A stretch of 64,000 bases of DNA from Saccharibacillus deserti (GCF_013618475.1 NZ_JABJVN010000009.1:109605-173604); one strand, 5' to 3'; shown: positions 8,381 to 15,997, numbered from the stretch's first letter. Made by a program: numbers and translations. The notes: a model not told the origin generated them from the sequence alone.

Positions 8381-9249
8381 GCGCGGTCATTCGCAGTGCG
8401 CTGATCAAGACGCGCGACTTCGGATCGCTCGTCATGTTTTCGCATACGCTGTTTTCGCTGCCGTTTGCCATCATCTCGATCGTATGGGCAGCGGAGGGTG
8501 TACCCGGGTGGCCTACTGTTCTGTGGTCGCTGATTGCGCTAATTGCCGCCCGCAACGGTGCCAACGCTTTCAACAGGCTGGCGGACCGCGAATTCGATGC
8601 GGCCAATCCTCGCACCGCACATCGGCATCTGCCGCAGAAACGGTTGAGTGTACGCGAAGTTTGGATCTTCGTGATCGTCAACTATGCGGTCTTCATCGCC
8701 GCGGCGGGTATGCTGAACACGCTGTGTCTGATCCTGTCTCCCGCCGCCATTTTTCTGATTTCTTCCTACTCGTATACCAAACGCTTTACTTGGCTCAGTC
8801 ATCTGTACTTGGGCTTTACAATTGCTTCGGCTCCGATCGGCGCCTGGTTTGCGGTAACGGGATCGTTCGCATTCACCCCGTTCGTACTGGGCACGATTGT
8901 GATGCTGTGGATCGGAGGGTTCGATATTTTGTACGGTACGCAGGATATCGACTTCGACCGCAAACAGGGATTGTATTCGATCCCCAGTACGTTTGGCCTC
9001 AAGCCCGCCCTGTATATCTCGCGCTTTCTGCATCTGGTGATGATCGGGCTGCTGCTGTCTTTGTTCGTTCTGCGGGATCTGGGCGCGTTCTACCTGATCG
9101 GAATAGGGTTGGCCGCTTTCCTGTTGATGCTGGAGCACGGGATCGTAAAGCCGCATAATCGCAGGCTGATGAAGATCGCTTCGTACAATCTGAATCAGGG
9201 GGTCAGTATGCTGATTCTCCTGTTTACCCTGCTGGATTACTTTCTCTAG
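8377..9249 (+). CDS. UbiA-family polyprenyltransferase (DmkA position of EET locus)
   Basis: 290 residues, about eight to nine membrane helices. First aspartate motif NRLADREFDAANPRT (NxxxDxxxD) and second motif DILYGTQDIDFD, so it should attach a polyprenyl chain to an aromatic ring. The NPRT/R-lP pattern is closest to the UbiA/MqnP branch rather than classical MenA; DmkA of Listeria is described as a MenA-like enzyme for a dedicated demethylmenaquinone, so this would be a functional stand-in. Start overlaps the aminotransferase stop. It is the last gene of the rightward block, ending at a strong terminator. Confidence 0.82.
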   Translation: MSAVIRSALIKTRDFGSLVMFSHTLFSLPFAIISIVWAAEGVPGWPTVLWSLIALIAARNGANAFNRLADREFDAANPRTAHRHLPQKRLSVREVWIFVIVNYAVFIAAAGMLNTLCLILSPAAIFLISSYSYTKRFTWLSHLYLGFTIASAPIGAWFAVTGSFAFTPFVLGTIVMLWIGGFDILYGTQDIDFDRKQGLYSIPSTFGLKPALYISRFLHLVMIGLLLSLFVLRDLGAFYLIGIGLAAFLLMLEHGIVKPHNRRLMKIASYNLNQGVSMLILLFTLLDYFL

Positions 9250-9298
9250 GTTGTCCGAACGTTTCGTCCGGTCCGGGATCCAACTTCCAAGTCCAGAT

Positions 9299-9340
9299 GC
9301 CAAAAAGGATGTCCGGTTTATACCGGACATCCTTTTTGGC
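9299..9340. terminator. Bidirectional terminator between the two EET blocks
   Basis: 19-bp perfect stem (9299-9317 with 9322-9340), 4-nt loop, A-rich on one side and TTTTT on the other, so it can stop transcription from both directions. Confidence 0.9.
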
Positions 9341-9393
9341 CTCTGCGTATCCAGTTAAGTCTGCCGCTTGGCCCGGTGCGGGCAGAGCGACGA

Positions 9394-9876
9394 CTATTTC
9401 TGCAGCTCGTTCAGGAATCGGCGAATGCCTGATGTGACGAGGTCATGGTCTTCCTGATCCGGAAGTCCGGATACGGTGATCGTGCCGATCAATCCTTCGC
9501 CGGCCACCATCAGCGGGAAAGCCCCGCCGGCCAGAACGAACTCCTCGTCGCTTAAGCCGTAGTCGGCGCCCAGCGTTTTTCCTTCGCTGCGCAGCAGCAG
9601 GGCGGTATGCCAGGAACTTTTGACGAAGCGTCCTACCGTATTGTTCTTGCGGCGGATCCAATCTTCATTCTCGGGCGATGTCCCTTCCATGGCATGAAGG
9701 AACAAGCGATGTCCCCGGCGGGTCACATCGACGGTTACCTGTTTGCCGGTTCGGCGTGCTTCGTCGATCAGCGTCAATCCGAGTTGAAGCGCCGTTTCGG
9801 CGTCGAACCTCGGAAAACGTAGTTCTTCTTCTTCCAGCCGCATTTGCGACAGTCTTTCTTCGGGAGTAACGGACAT
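9394..9876 (-). CDS. UPF0303 / heme-degrading HbpS-like protein
   Basis: 160 residues of the UPF0303 (DUF336, HbpS/GlcG-like) family: helix with ETALQLG..LIDEARRTGKQVTVDV, KNNTVGRF, and the Gly-rich end GGAFPLMVAGEGLIGTITVSGLP. Some family members bind or degrade heme, or bind cobalamin; the role here is unknown. Start ATG 9874-9876 with AAAGGAG upstream; a longer frame lacks support. It is downstream of the polyprenyl synthase in the leftward block, about 190 bp away. Confidence 0.8.
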   Translation of the reverse strand: MSVTPEERLSQMRLEEEELRFPRFDAETALQLGLTLIDEARRTGKQVTVDVTRRGHRLFLHAMEGTSPENEDWIRRKNNTVGRFVKSSWHTALLLRSEGKTLGADYGLSDEEFVLAGGAFPLMVAGEGLIGTITVSGLPDQEDHDLVTSGIRRFLNELQK

Positions 9877-10018
9877 AGGGGGAATATCTCCTTTGTAATA
9901 AGCTTGGATGCTTGGTTGTCGGATTAAATCAATTCGACATGTTCCGGCGATTTCCTTTTCCCGGAGCAAGGTTCTTTGTCTCTTGGCGGCTGGGGCGGTT
10001 TTGCGGCATATACGAATG

Positions 10019-10050
10019 GGCCGGCGGAAGCTTTCCGCCGGCCTGCTTGC
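10019..10050. terminator. GC-rich hairpin between polyprenyl synthase and UPF0303 gene
   Basis: 11-bp arms GGCCGGCGGAA (10019-10029) and TTCCGCCGGCC (10033-10043). The T-run lies on the right side, so as a terminator it would face rightward; for the leftward genes it may only be a 3' end or processing hairpin. Confidence 0.4.
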
Positions 10051-10063
10051 TTTTTTATGCTTT

Positions 10064-11047
10064 CTAGAACTTCCGTCCGCCCAGTTCGTCTGCCAATGTC
10101 AGCAGGTCCGCGTGAGCCGCATAAGGGCTCAGCGAACGGGCGATTTCGCGGGCGGATTCGAGTTCCGCGTCGCAGAATCGCTCTGCCCGTTCCAGGGCAC
10201 CGCTTACCCGGATCTTGTCGAGCAGCGGCCGGAGCTCTGCCGGGGACGTGTCCGGACCGACAGTCCGAATCTCGGCAGCGAGCTGCGGATCTTCCAGAGC
10301 GTACAAGACCGGCAGCGTCACCTGTCCCCCGAGCAGATCGCTGCCGGACGGCTTGCCGAGCTGCTTGGCCGAAGCGGTGAAATCGAGCAGATCGTCCCGG
10401 ATCTGAAACGAGAGACCCAAATGTTCGCCGAAACGGTAAAGTCTGCGGCACAGCTCTTCCGGAGCCCCGCCCGCCCGGGCGCCGAATTCCAGCGAGACGG
10501 CCATCAAATGGGCCGTTTTGCGGCGCGATTTGAGCAGATAATCGTCAAGGCCGAGATCGTAGTCGTAGGCATGTTCAAGCTGCTCGTATTCCCCCAGACA
10601 CAGTTCGGCGGTCGCCACGGCGGTAAAAGGCTGCTGCTGTTCGCTGCCGTCCGGTTCTTCGACCTGGGCCAGCAGTTCCACGACTCTGGCCGACATATAG
10701 TTGCCCACGTAGAGCGCATTCGCCGGGCCGATCAGCGTATGAAGCGAAGGTTCCCCGCGCCGAAGCGGAGAACGGTCGATCAGATCGTCGTGAATAAGCG
10801 AAGCGGTATGAATGAATTCCGCAGCAGCCGCAAGCTGTACGATGCGGCTGTCGTCCTTCCGGTCGCCGAAGCGGCTCCCCACCAGGACAAGCATGGGCCG
10901 CAGGCGTTTTCCGCCGGCTTCGATCGTCTTTAGAAGCGAGCGTTCGAGTTCGGAATCTTTCGGTACGTCTTTGTCGTATTTGACGATGCGTTTCATTTCC
11001 CGGTCAATCTGGCGAAGGTCGACACGGAGCTTGGTATGAAGTCCCAT
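10064..11047 (-). CDS. dmkB: Polyprenyl diphosphate synthase (DmkB-like)
   Basis: 327 residues, trans-isoprenyl diphosphate synthase. GGKRLRP, first Asp-rich motif DDLID (87-91) followed by RRGEP, second motif DDLLD (218-222) and a KRxxH-type motif SRRKTAH. It condenses IPP onto allylic diphosphates to make the quinone side chain. Small residues before DDLID fit a long-chain product, length not readable. In Listeria DmkB supplies the EET-dedicated quinone and would feed the UbiA enzyme of the opposite block. Start is one base from the stop of the upstream gene (11049), so the pair is coupled. Confidence 0.88.
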   Translation of the reverse strand: MGLHTKLRVDLRQIDREMKRIVKYDKDVPKDSELERSLLKTIEAGGKRLRPMLVLVGSRFGDRKDDSRIVQLAAAAEFIHTASLIHDDLIDRSPLRRGEPSLHTLIGPANALYVGNYMSARVVELLAQVEEPDGSEQQQPFTAVATAELCLGEYEQLEHAYDYDLGLDDYLLKSRRKTAHLMAVSLEFGARAGGAPEELCRRLYRFGEHLGLSFQIRDDLLDFTASAKQLGKPSGSDLLGGQVTLPVLYALEDPQLAAEIRTVGPDTSPAELRPLLDKIRVSGALERAERFCDAELESAREIARSLSPYAAHADLLTLADELGGRKF

Positions 11048-11048
11048 C

Positions 11049-11480
11049 TTATTGCGCCTCCTTTTGACCGGTCAAAGCCTGTTCAAAAGCAACCGCAAGT
11101 TGAATGCTGCCGCCCCGGCCCAGCGCCCGGGAGATCTGGGCTTTTTTGACGAAAGGAGCCAGACCGCGCAGCAGAGCTTCTTCTTTACACTTGAGCGTAT
11201 ATTGAATATACAGGCTGTAAAGATAGTCACCGTCCAAAATGCGGCGGTTCAGCTCCGGATCGTCCAGCTCCAACGGTCCGGAGTGGCGCGAGAACGCGGC
11301 ATCCAGCAGCATGTACACGGCCAGCAGCCCCGGCTTCCGAAGCGGTTCCACTTGGCAGCGGTCGAAGACGGCCAGCGCTTCGAGAAGTCCGGCCTTCTGC
11401 GGATCGAGCCGGATCCGCGTAATCGGGTCGATCTCGGCCTGGAGGCGCTCCTGCGCTTCCCGGATCATTGTGTCGTTCAT
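11049..11480 (-). CDS. Unrecognised protein coupled to polyprenyl synthase
   Basis: 143 residues from ATG 11480 (AAGGGGTG five bases before), or 162 residues from GTG 11537 (GGAGG seven bases before). The upstream promoter would start RNA at about 11545, inside that GGAGG, which favours 11480. Mainly helical, with no membrane segment and no cysteine-rich motif; two Cys near residues 41 and 97. It sits between ndh2 and the polyprenyl synthase, almost touching the latter, so a partner or regulatory subunit of the synthase (as HepS is for HepT) is a fair guess, but I do not recognise the family. Confidence 0.7.
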   Translation of the reverse strand: MNDTMIREAQERLQAEIDPITRIRLDPQKAGLLEALAVFDRCQVEPLRKPGLLAVYMLLDAAFSRHSGPLELDDPELNRRILDGDYLYSLYIQYTLKCKEEALLRGLAPFVKKAQISRALGRGGSIQLAVAFEQALTGQKEAQ

Positions 11481-11551
11481 TGAAGCACCCCTTGACGGAC
11501 TAACAAAATACCGAATCGGCTGATATACCGTGTTCACTCGGATTCCTCCAC

Positions 11552-11580
11552 ATTATGAGACAAATTCTTTGATTATGCAA
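11552..11580 (-). promoter_or_regulatory. SigA-type promoter of the polyprenyl synthase unit
   Basis: On the minus strand TTGCAT (11580-11575), 17-bp spacer, CATAAT (11557-11552). It lies just downstream of the ndh2 terminator, so this unit has its own promoter. Confidence 0.6.
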
Positions 11581-11593
11581 AAACGTCGGGTTG

Positions 11594-11637
11594 AAAAAAG
11601 CGGAGCCATGTGCGTTGTAAGCTGCACATAACCCCGC
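11594..11637 (-). terminator. ndh2 terminator
   Basis: Read leftward: GCGGGGTTATGTGC pairs with GCACATGGCTCCGC, with two mismatched positions, followed by TTTTTT, 22 bp after the ndh2 stop codon. Confidence 0.8.
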
Positions 11638-11658
11638 CCGTAACGCCAAGTCGGTAGG

Positions 11659-13533
11659 TCAGTCTGTATAGAGATACCAACGTTTGGCAAACCAGGTTTT
11701 CTTCCAGTGTTTCTTGAGCCAAGGCAGGACATAATAATCGAGACCGAAGATGCTGCCCGAACCGCCGATGAGCGCGAATGCGGAAAACCAGTACCACCAC
11801 ATATCGGTCGGAGCCATACCGGAAGACCAGATCATGAGACCCATGCCGATTGTGGCGATCGAAGCGATCGCGGAGAAGAGACCGGCGATAAGCATAAGGC
11901 CAAAGATAATTTCGGCGGCAACCATGCCGACTTGGAAAGCGGTAGCCAACCAGGTATAGCCGCCGTCGCCCGAATAGAACATCAGATCCATCATCGAGCT
12001 GACCATGTCCGAGACGAATCCGGGAACCGGAATCGCCTGAACGGCTTGTCCGGCATTTTCGACCGCGGAAGCCGCCGTTTGGGCATCGACTGTCGAAGCC
12101 ACGTTGCCGACCGCTTCGGAAGCGGCGCTGACCACATCGGCATTCGGGTCGGGCGGAATCAGGAAGATATTGTTCGGATCATCGATGACTTTCTGGAGTT
12201 TGTCCCAGCCTTCGTGCAGCCACATCCAGCCGACGAACACGCGCAGCGGAACGAGCCAGAAGTTCGGCGAGCGCTTGGAGAAGTGTCCGCCCAGAAAGGT
12301 GCGGCGATCATGGGCATGGAAGATTTCGTGCATCAGATAAGTCCAGACTTTGTTGAAGCCAAGAACGGTGAACAGATACAGGACGTTGATCGCATGTTTG
12401 GCGAACATCGCGAAGAATCCGGTCAGCGAGAAGAATTTGCCCGGCAGGCCGACGCTTGCGACGCCGTAACGGCTGCCGATCGAGACCATCATGCCGTGGA
12501 AAGCCGGCTTGTAGGACTTCTTGGTTCCGCCTTTGATATCGGCGGTGATATTGTGTGCGATCAGCGGAGCCGCATGCTCGGCGTTTTCGACCATCTGCGG
12601 AACCGGGCGTTCTTCGCCTTCCGGAATAAAGAAGATGTTGTCGCCGACGACATAAACGTTTTCGTGATCGAGACTCTGCAGTTTGTCGTTGGTTTCGATC
12701 CGCTTCCGGCCTTTTTGCTGGACATCGAGCTTGTCGAGGATTTCGGCCCCTTCGACGCCGGCTGTCCAGATTACGGTGCGGGCCGTCAACTTTTGGTCGC
12801 CGAGCTCGACACCCGTCTCGGAGACTCCGGTGATCTGCTTGCCGGTGATGATCTCGATGTCGAGCTTCTTGAGATAACGTTCCGACTTGGCGATCAGTTT
12901 GTCCGGCAGCAGAGGGAGAATCTTCGGCGCCATATCGGCGACGATCATCCGGACTTCGGACGGATCAATGTAGAACTCGCGGCACAGTTCACTGCGGTAT
13001 TCGGCCATCTCGCCGATCAATTCGACGCCGGTAAAGCCCGCGCCGACTACGACGAAAGACAATTTCTCCCGTCGAACCGCCAGGTCGCTTTCTTTGGCGG
13101 CCTCCGTGAACATCTGCCGGAAACGGTCTTTCAATCGGACCGCATCGTCGTAAGACCAGAGCGTGTAGCTGTTTTCTTGCGCTCCCGGAATACCGAAGAA
13201 CGTCGGCTTGGAGCCGGTCCCGATGACGAGATAGTCATAGGCGTAAGCAGCCTGCTTGCCTTTCAGCGAACGTTCGGTAAAGTCGATATTCTCGATTTCA
13301 TCCAGGATCACATCGACTTTGAGACCTGCGAAGATTTTTTTGAGATCGATTTTGACCGCGTCTTCCGGAGTCCGGTTTGCCGCCACTTCATGCAGTTCGG
13401 TCAGCAGGGTGTGGTAGGGATTGCGGTCGATCAGCTGGATTTGTACATCCGTATTTTTTTTGAAGTTTTTTGCCAATTTCTTTGCAGTCAGAACGCCGCC
13501 ATAACCTCCGCCGAGTACGACTATCTTTTTCAT
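11659..13533 (-). CDS. ndh2: Type II NADH dehydrogenase with DoxX-like membrane domain (Ndh2)
   Basis: 624 residues. N-terminal two-Rossmann flavoenzyme: FAD motif VVLGGGYGGV near residue 5, NAD motif VVVGAGFTGVEL near 165, and VVGDN for FAD near 295. From about residue 400 a second part with four or so membrane helices (FWLVPLRVFVGWMWLHEGWDKL onward) matches the DoxX/DoxD fold, with an outside loop of about 60 residues. This two-part architecture and length match the EET-specific Ndh2 of Listeria, which passes electrons from NADH to the dedicated quinone. Start ATG 13533 (upstream TTG at 13545 has no spacing to a ribosome site). Confidence 0.9.
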   Translation of the reverse strand: MKKIVVLGGGYGGVLTAKKLAKNFKKNTDVQIQLIDRNPYHTLLTELHEVAANRTPEDAVKIDLKKIFAGLKVDVILDEIENIDFTERSLKGKQAAYAYDYLVIGTGSKPTFFGIPGAQENSYTLWSYDDAVRLKDRFRQMFTEAAKESDLAVRREKLSFVVVGAGFTGVELIGEMAEYRSELCREFYIDPSEVRMIVADMAPKILPLLPDKLIAKSERYLKKLDIEIITGKQITGVSETGVELGDQKLTARTVIWTAGVEGAEILDKLDVQQKGRKRIETNDKLQSLDHENVYVVGDNIFFIPEGEERPVPQMVENAEHAAPLIAHNITADIKGGTKKSYKPAFHGMMVSIGSRYGVASVGLPGKFFSLTGFFAMFAKHAINVLYLFTVLGFNKVWTYLMHEIFHAHDRRTFLGGHFSKRSPNFWLVPLRVFVGWMWLHEGWDKLQKVIDDPNNIFLIPPDPNADVVSAASEAVGNVASTVDAQTAASAVENAGQAVQAIPVPGFVSDMVSSMMDLMFYSGDGGYTWLATAFQVGMVAAEIIFGLMLIAGLFSAIASIATIGMGLMIWSSGMAPTDMWWYWFSAFALIGGSGSIFGLDYYVLPWLKKHWKKTWFAKRWYLYTD

Positions 13534-13555
13534 CAGGAAAACCAACCTTTCCGTG

Positions 13556-13618
13556 GACGGACTTGGCGCGCCCGCCGGCCTGCGCGATAACTGCGCAGGG
13601 CGGGCGGCGATCCGTCCG
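13556..13618 (-). other. Extended hairpin between pplA and ndh2
   Basis: Arms at about 13557-13586 and 13592-13617 combine GGACGGA/TCCGTCC at the base with GCCCGC...CCTGCGC/GCGCAGG.CGGGC at the top, loop GATAACT. No U-run follows on either strand. It could protect the 3' end of pplA mRNA or lower read-through into ndh2. Confidence 0.5.
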
Positions 13619-13672
13619 TTGCTTCAAATTAAAATAGAAATGAAATGTCTGCAGGGCTGCCTTGGACCCAAC

Positions 13673-14590
13673 TTATTTTGCGTCTGCCAGTGCCTGTTCC
13701 GCGAGCTTCAGATAGGAAGCGACATGGATCGTAACCCCGCTGATCGCGTCGGTCGTTCCGTCTTCTTTGGTCTCCACGGCTGCCGGATCCTGTTTTTCGA
13801 TCAGGTACTGCTCGGTTTTTTCCGCTTCTTCGTGCCATTCCGCCTGGGCGCCGCCGGCTTTCATGCCGTACTTGCCTTCTCGGGAATTGGTTTTCTTGTC
13901 TTCGCCGGCTTTGTTGATTCCGCTGAAGTTGACGGCTACGATTCGGCCCGCTGCCACGGTGACGTCGGCCGTTTCTTTCCAGCCGCTCTCCGGATCGAAG
14001 TCCGCCGCTTCGGCGCGGTAAGCGCCGTCTTCGTACGGACCGGCTTCAACCGGACCGGCGGCCAGTGCCGCCGCCGCAACTTCCGTGAAATCATTCACGT
14101 GAACCGAAACGCCGGACACCACATCGGTGTAGCCTTCCGTATTGGTCGTGATAGCGGCGGGATCCTGATTATCGATCAGGTATTGTTCGACTTTTTCGGC
14201 CTGTTCGTGCCACTCGGTCGAACCGCCGCCGGCTTTCATGCCGTATTTGCCTTTTTCCGAAGACGTTTTCTTGTCCGGCCCGGAATTGATGCTCGAAGCG
14301 CTCCAGGTAGCGTCCGTAATCTTGCCGCCTTCGACCTGAAGGATGACGTAAGGCTGCCAGCCCGACTTCGTGTCCATGTCGCCTTGTGCAAAATACATGC
14401 CGTCCTTGAGCTCCGAAGCATTCTTGGCCGGAGCCGCTTCGGCTGCCGCTTTGTCGTTCGCGGCTGCCGCCGTTTCTGTCTTCGCCGGTTCCGTCTGGGT
14501 TTCGGCTTGTTCGTTATTGCTTCCGCACGCGGATAAAGCGCCGATCAACAATACACTGCACACCATGACGGACCAGTTCCTTTTACCCAT
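13673..14590 (-). CDS. pplA: PplA-like lipoprotein with two FMN-binding domains
   Basis: 305 residues. Signal peptide with lipobox L19-S-A-C22, an Ala/Lys/Glu spacer to about 58, then two repeats of the FMN_bind domain (about 60-178 and 184-303). Each ends in the flavinylation motif D-x-x-S-G-V-S/T: DVVSGVS (Ser162) and DAISGVT (Thr287). In Listeria two FMN groups are attached to PplA threonines by an ApbE-type transferase, and PplA carries electrons to extracellular acceptors. Here the first site is Ser. GGAGGGG precedes ATG 14590. Adjacent to ndh2 in the same direction. Confidence 0.9.
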   Translation of the reverse strand: MGKRNWSVMVCSVLLIGALSACGSNNEQAETQTEPAKTETAAAANDKAAAEAAPAKNASELKDGMYFAQGDMDTKSGWQPYVILQVEGGKITDATWSASSINSGPDKKTSSEKGKYGMKAGGGSTEWHEQAEKVEQYLIDNQDPAAITTNTEGYTDVVSGVSVHVNDFTEVAAAALAAGPVEAGPYEDGAYRAEAADFDPESGWKETADVTVAAGRIVAVNFSGINKAGEDKKTNSREGKYGMKAGGAQAEWHEEAEKTEQYLIEKQDPAAVETKEDGTTDAISGVTIHVASYLKLAEQALADAK

Positions 14591-14742
14591 TTTTACCCCT
14601 CCGTTGTCTCTGAATGAATCGTTCGGACGTACAGCGATTAACCGAAAACGACTGCGTCAGATCGGGCTTCGTCCACTGGGACAATCGCCGGATAGAGGAT
14701 GCTTCGTAGGTCTAATTTCCGTCCGCTATCGTTTTCATTTGA

Positions 14743-14752
14743 AGAATAACAT
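14743..14752 (-). promoter_or_regulatory. Extended -10 of pplA
   Basis: On the minus strand TGT-TATTCT (14752-14743), an extended -10. Start point about 14736, giving a leader of about 146 nt. There is no good -35, as expected for an activator-dependent promoter. Confidence 0.55.
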
Positions 14753-14769
14753 ACAATTTGAAGTACTCA

Positions 14770-14785
14770 TGTGATAATAATCACA
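14770..14785. promoter_or_regulatory. Fnr/CRP-type operator TGTGATAATAATCACA
   Basis: Perfect TGTGA-N6-TCACA palindrome centred at 14777.5, that is 41.5 bp upstream of the predicted pplA start (about 14736). This is the position used by Bacillus Fnr and class II CRP-family activators. A Rex site (TTGTGA...TCACAA) is the main alternative. Confidence 0.65.
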
Positions 14786-14943
14786 AAGTATGCGGCATTT
14801 GTCTGATGCCCCGCAAAAGTCGTCAAAATTCGATTTTTTTCTCGAATAAGCCGTCCGTATTAGGAAGAGAGGAAGCGGATTCACAAAAAGAGCGCGGGGG
14901 TAATTCAAGTTAAACGGATTCCAACCAGTTAGGAGCTGACTTC

Positions 14944-15171
14944 ATGACAAATCCGATCGAAACCAAAGTAATCAAAGGCAGATGGAACCAGACGCAGCAC
15001 GAGGCGAAGAAGCAGTGGAGCAAACTGACGGAAGCGGATCTGGCATATATAGACGGTGAAAAAGACCGTTTGATCGAAAAGGTTCGCGAGCGGTACGGAC
15101 ACGATGCGGAATCGGCCGAGCTGGAGTATAAATCCTGGGCTTCGGCACTGACCGCGGGCGGCGACCGCTAA
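14944..15171 (+). CDS. csbD: CsbD family small stress protein
   Basis: 75 residues with the CsbD pattern: KGRWNQTQHEAKKQWSKLT, DGEKDRLIEKVRERYG. Soluble, highly charged, helical. CsbD-type genes are general-stress genes in Bacillus; molecular role unknown. TAGGAG eight bases before ATG 14944. Confidence 0.85.
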   Translation: MTNPIETKVIKGRWNQTQHEAKKQWSKLTEADLAYIDGEKDRLIEKVRERYGHDAESAELEYKSWASALTAGGDR

Positions 15172-15256
15172 GGCGCCGTCCATGCGCGGCCGCGGTCGCA
15201 CACCGTAATCCCATCCGTTCGTTTCATACCCGAAGCAGAAGAGAGGGGACGCAGCC

Positions 15257-15529
15257 ATGGTGGAACTTCGTACCGTGTCCGGCAGGATCATCGAACAGCG
15301 CGGCAGCATCGTGATTACCGTTCAAGGCGATCTTGTAAGTTCGTACGATTTGCGTTATTACCGGCTTCCCGAGACCGAAACGGCAGGTTTTCCTGCGGAA
15401 TCGGACCAGGAAGAGTCGACGGAAGCTTCATTTGCGGCTGCAGCTCCCACCGTTTTGTCCGATTGGAAGCGCCGGGTGTCCCTTTATCCCTCTAAGCGAG
15501 GCGGCAAAAAGAGTGCTAACCGTGCCTGA
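15257..15529 (+). CDS. Hypothetical protein, 90 aa
   Basis: GAGAGGGG precedes ATG 15257. The N-terminal half looks like a small beta-rich domain (VELRTVSGRIIEQRGSIVITV); the C-terminal half is acidic then basic and likely disordered. The last codons lie inside a terminator stem, so the stop sits in the hairpin loop. No family recognised. Confidence 0.6.
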   Translation: MVELRTVSGRIIEQRGSIVITVQGDLVSSYDLRYYRLPETETAGFPAESDQEESTEASFAAAAPTVLSDWKRRVSLYPSKRGGKKSANRA

Positions 15530-15552
15530 TGGTGCGGTTAGCACTCTTTTTT
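15507..15552 (+). terminator. Terminator overlapping the end of the 90-aa gene
   Basis: 16-bp perfect stem, AAAAGAGTGCTAACCG (15507-15522) with its complement at 15535-15550, 12-nt loop, T6. Confidence 0.85.
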
Positions 15553-15563
15553 GCGTTCTTTTC

Positions 15564-15595
15564 GCCGACTGCGCCTTATGCCGACTGCGCCTTAT
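15564..15595. repeat. Tandem 16-bp repeat, two copies
   Basis: GCCGACTGCGCCTTAT occurs twice head to tail without mismatch. Confidence 0.8.
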
Positions 15596-15997
15596 ATGGA
15601 AGAAAGAAATGCGTCGGCTTCCGTTCCGGGTAAAAAGAAGGCTTGAGAACGGTAGGCCGAGGCGCTTTGCCATGCCGTTATACCCTTTTCGCAGACGAAC
15701 GGCACGGATCGCTTGGAAGCGGCATGGGCCCAAAGGCGCGGCTGCCCAAAAAGCTTCGATTTGCCGCATATAAAGATTGGAAGCGGCGAATCCGATAAAA
15801 GAATAGCGGCTTCAGAGGCAGGCTTCAAAACGGCATAATGCAGCGTTTTTTTGAAGCCTTCCGTTGGGGCGCGAAACAAAACGGTCAAGTCTGCGTATAA
15901 CGAAAGGGGCTTGCTAGGTTCCTGGCTTTCCCGCGTTTTTCCTGGCATTGGCAGCGTCCGTATAAGCTGCGGGCGATGGATCAGAATCCGGTTTTTC

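Larger units (their letters stand above)
14591..14943. other. Divergent intergenic region pplA/csbD, 353 bp
   Basis: Holds the pplA promoter with its Fnr/CRP-like site. On the rightward side a GGGGGTAATT near 14896 resembles a SigB -10 but lacks a clear GTTT -35. No gene seen. Confidence 0.6.

Noticed and set aside
11707-13590. 627-codon frame opposite ndh2
   Set aside because: Antisense shadow of a high-GC gene; no ribosome site, no recognisable motif.
14880-14905. SigB promoter for csbD
   Set aside because: GGGTAA is present but no GTTT -35 at 13-15 bp; not strong enough to call.
15511-15543. CIRCE heat-shock element
   Set aside because: The words GAGTGCTAA and TTAGCACTC occur, but in inside-out order and 15 bp apart, as arms of a terminator with a T-run; no chaperone gene follows.
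15592-15948. 118-codon leftward frame before the histidine kinase
   Set aside because: No ribosome site or promoter, no recognisable sequence, crosses the tandem repeat and hairpin.
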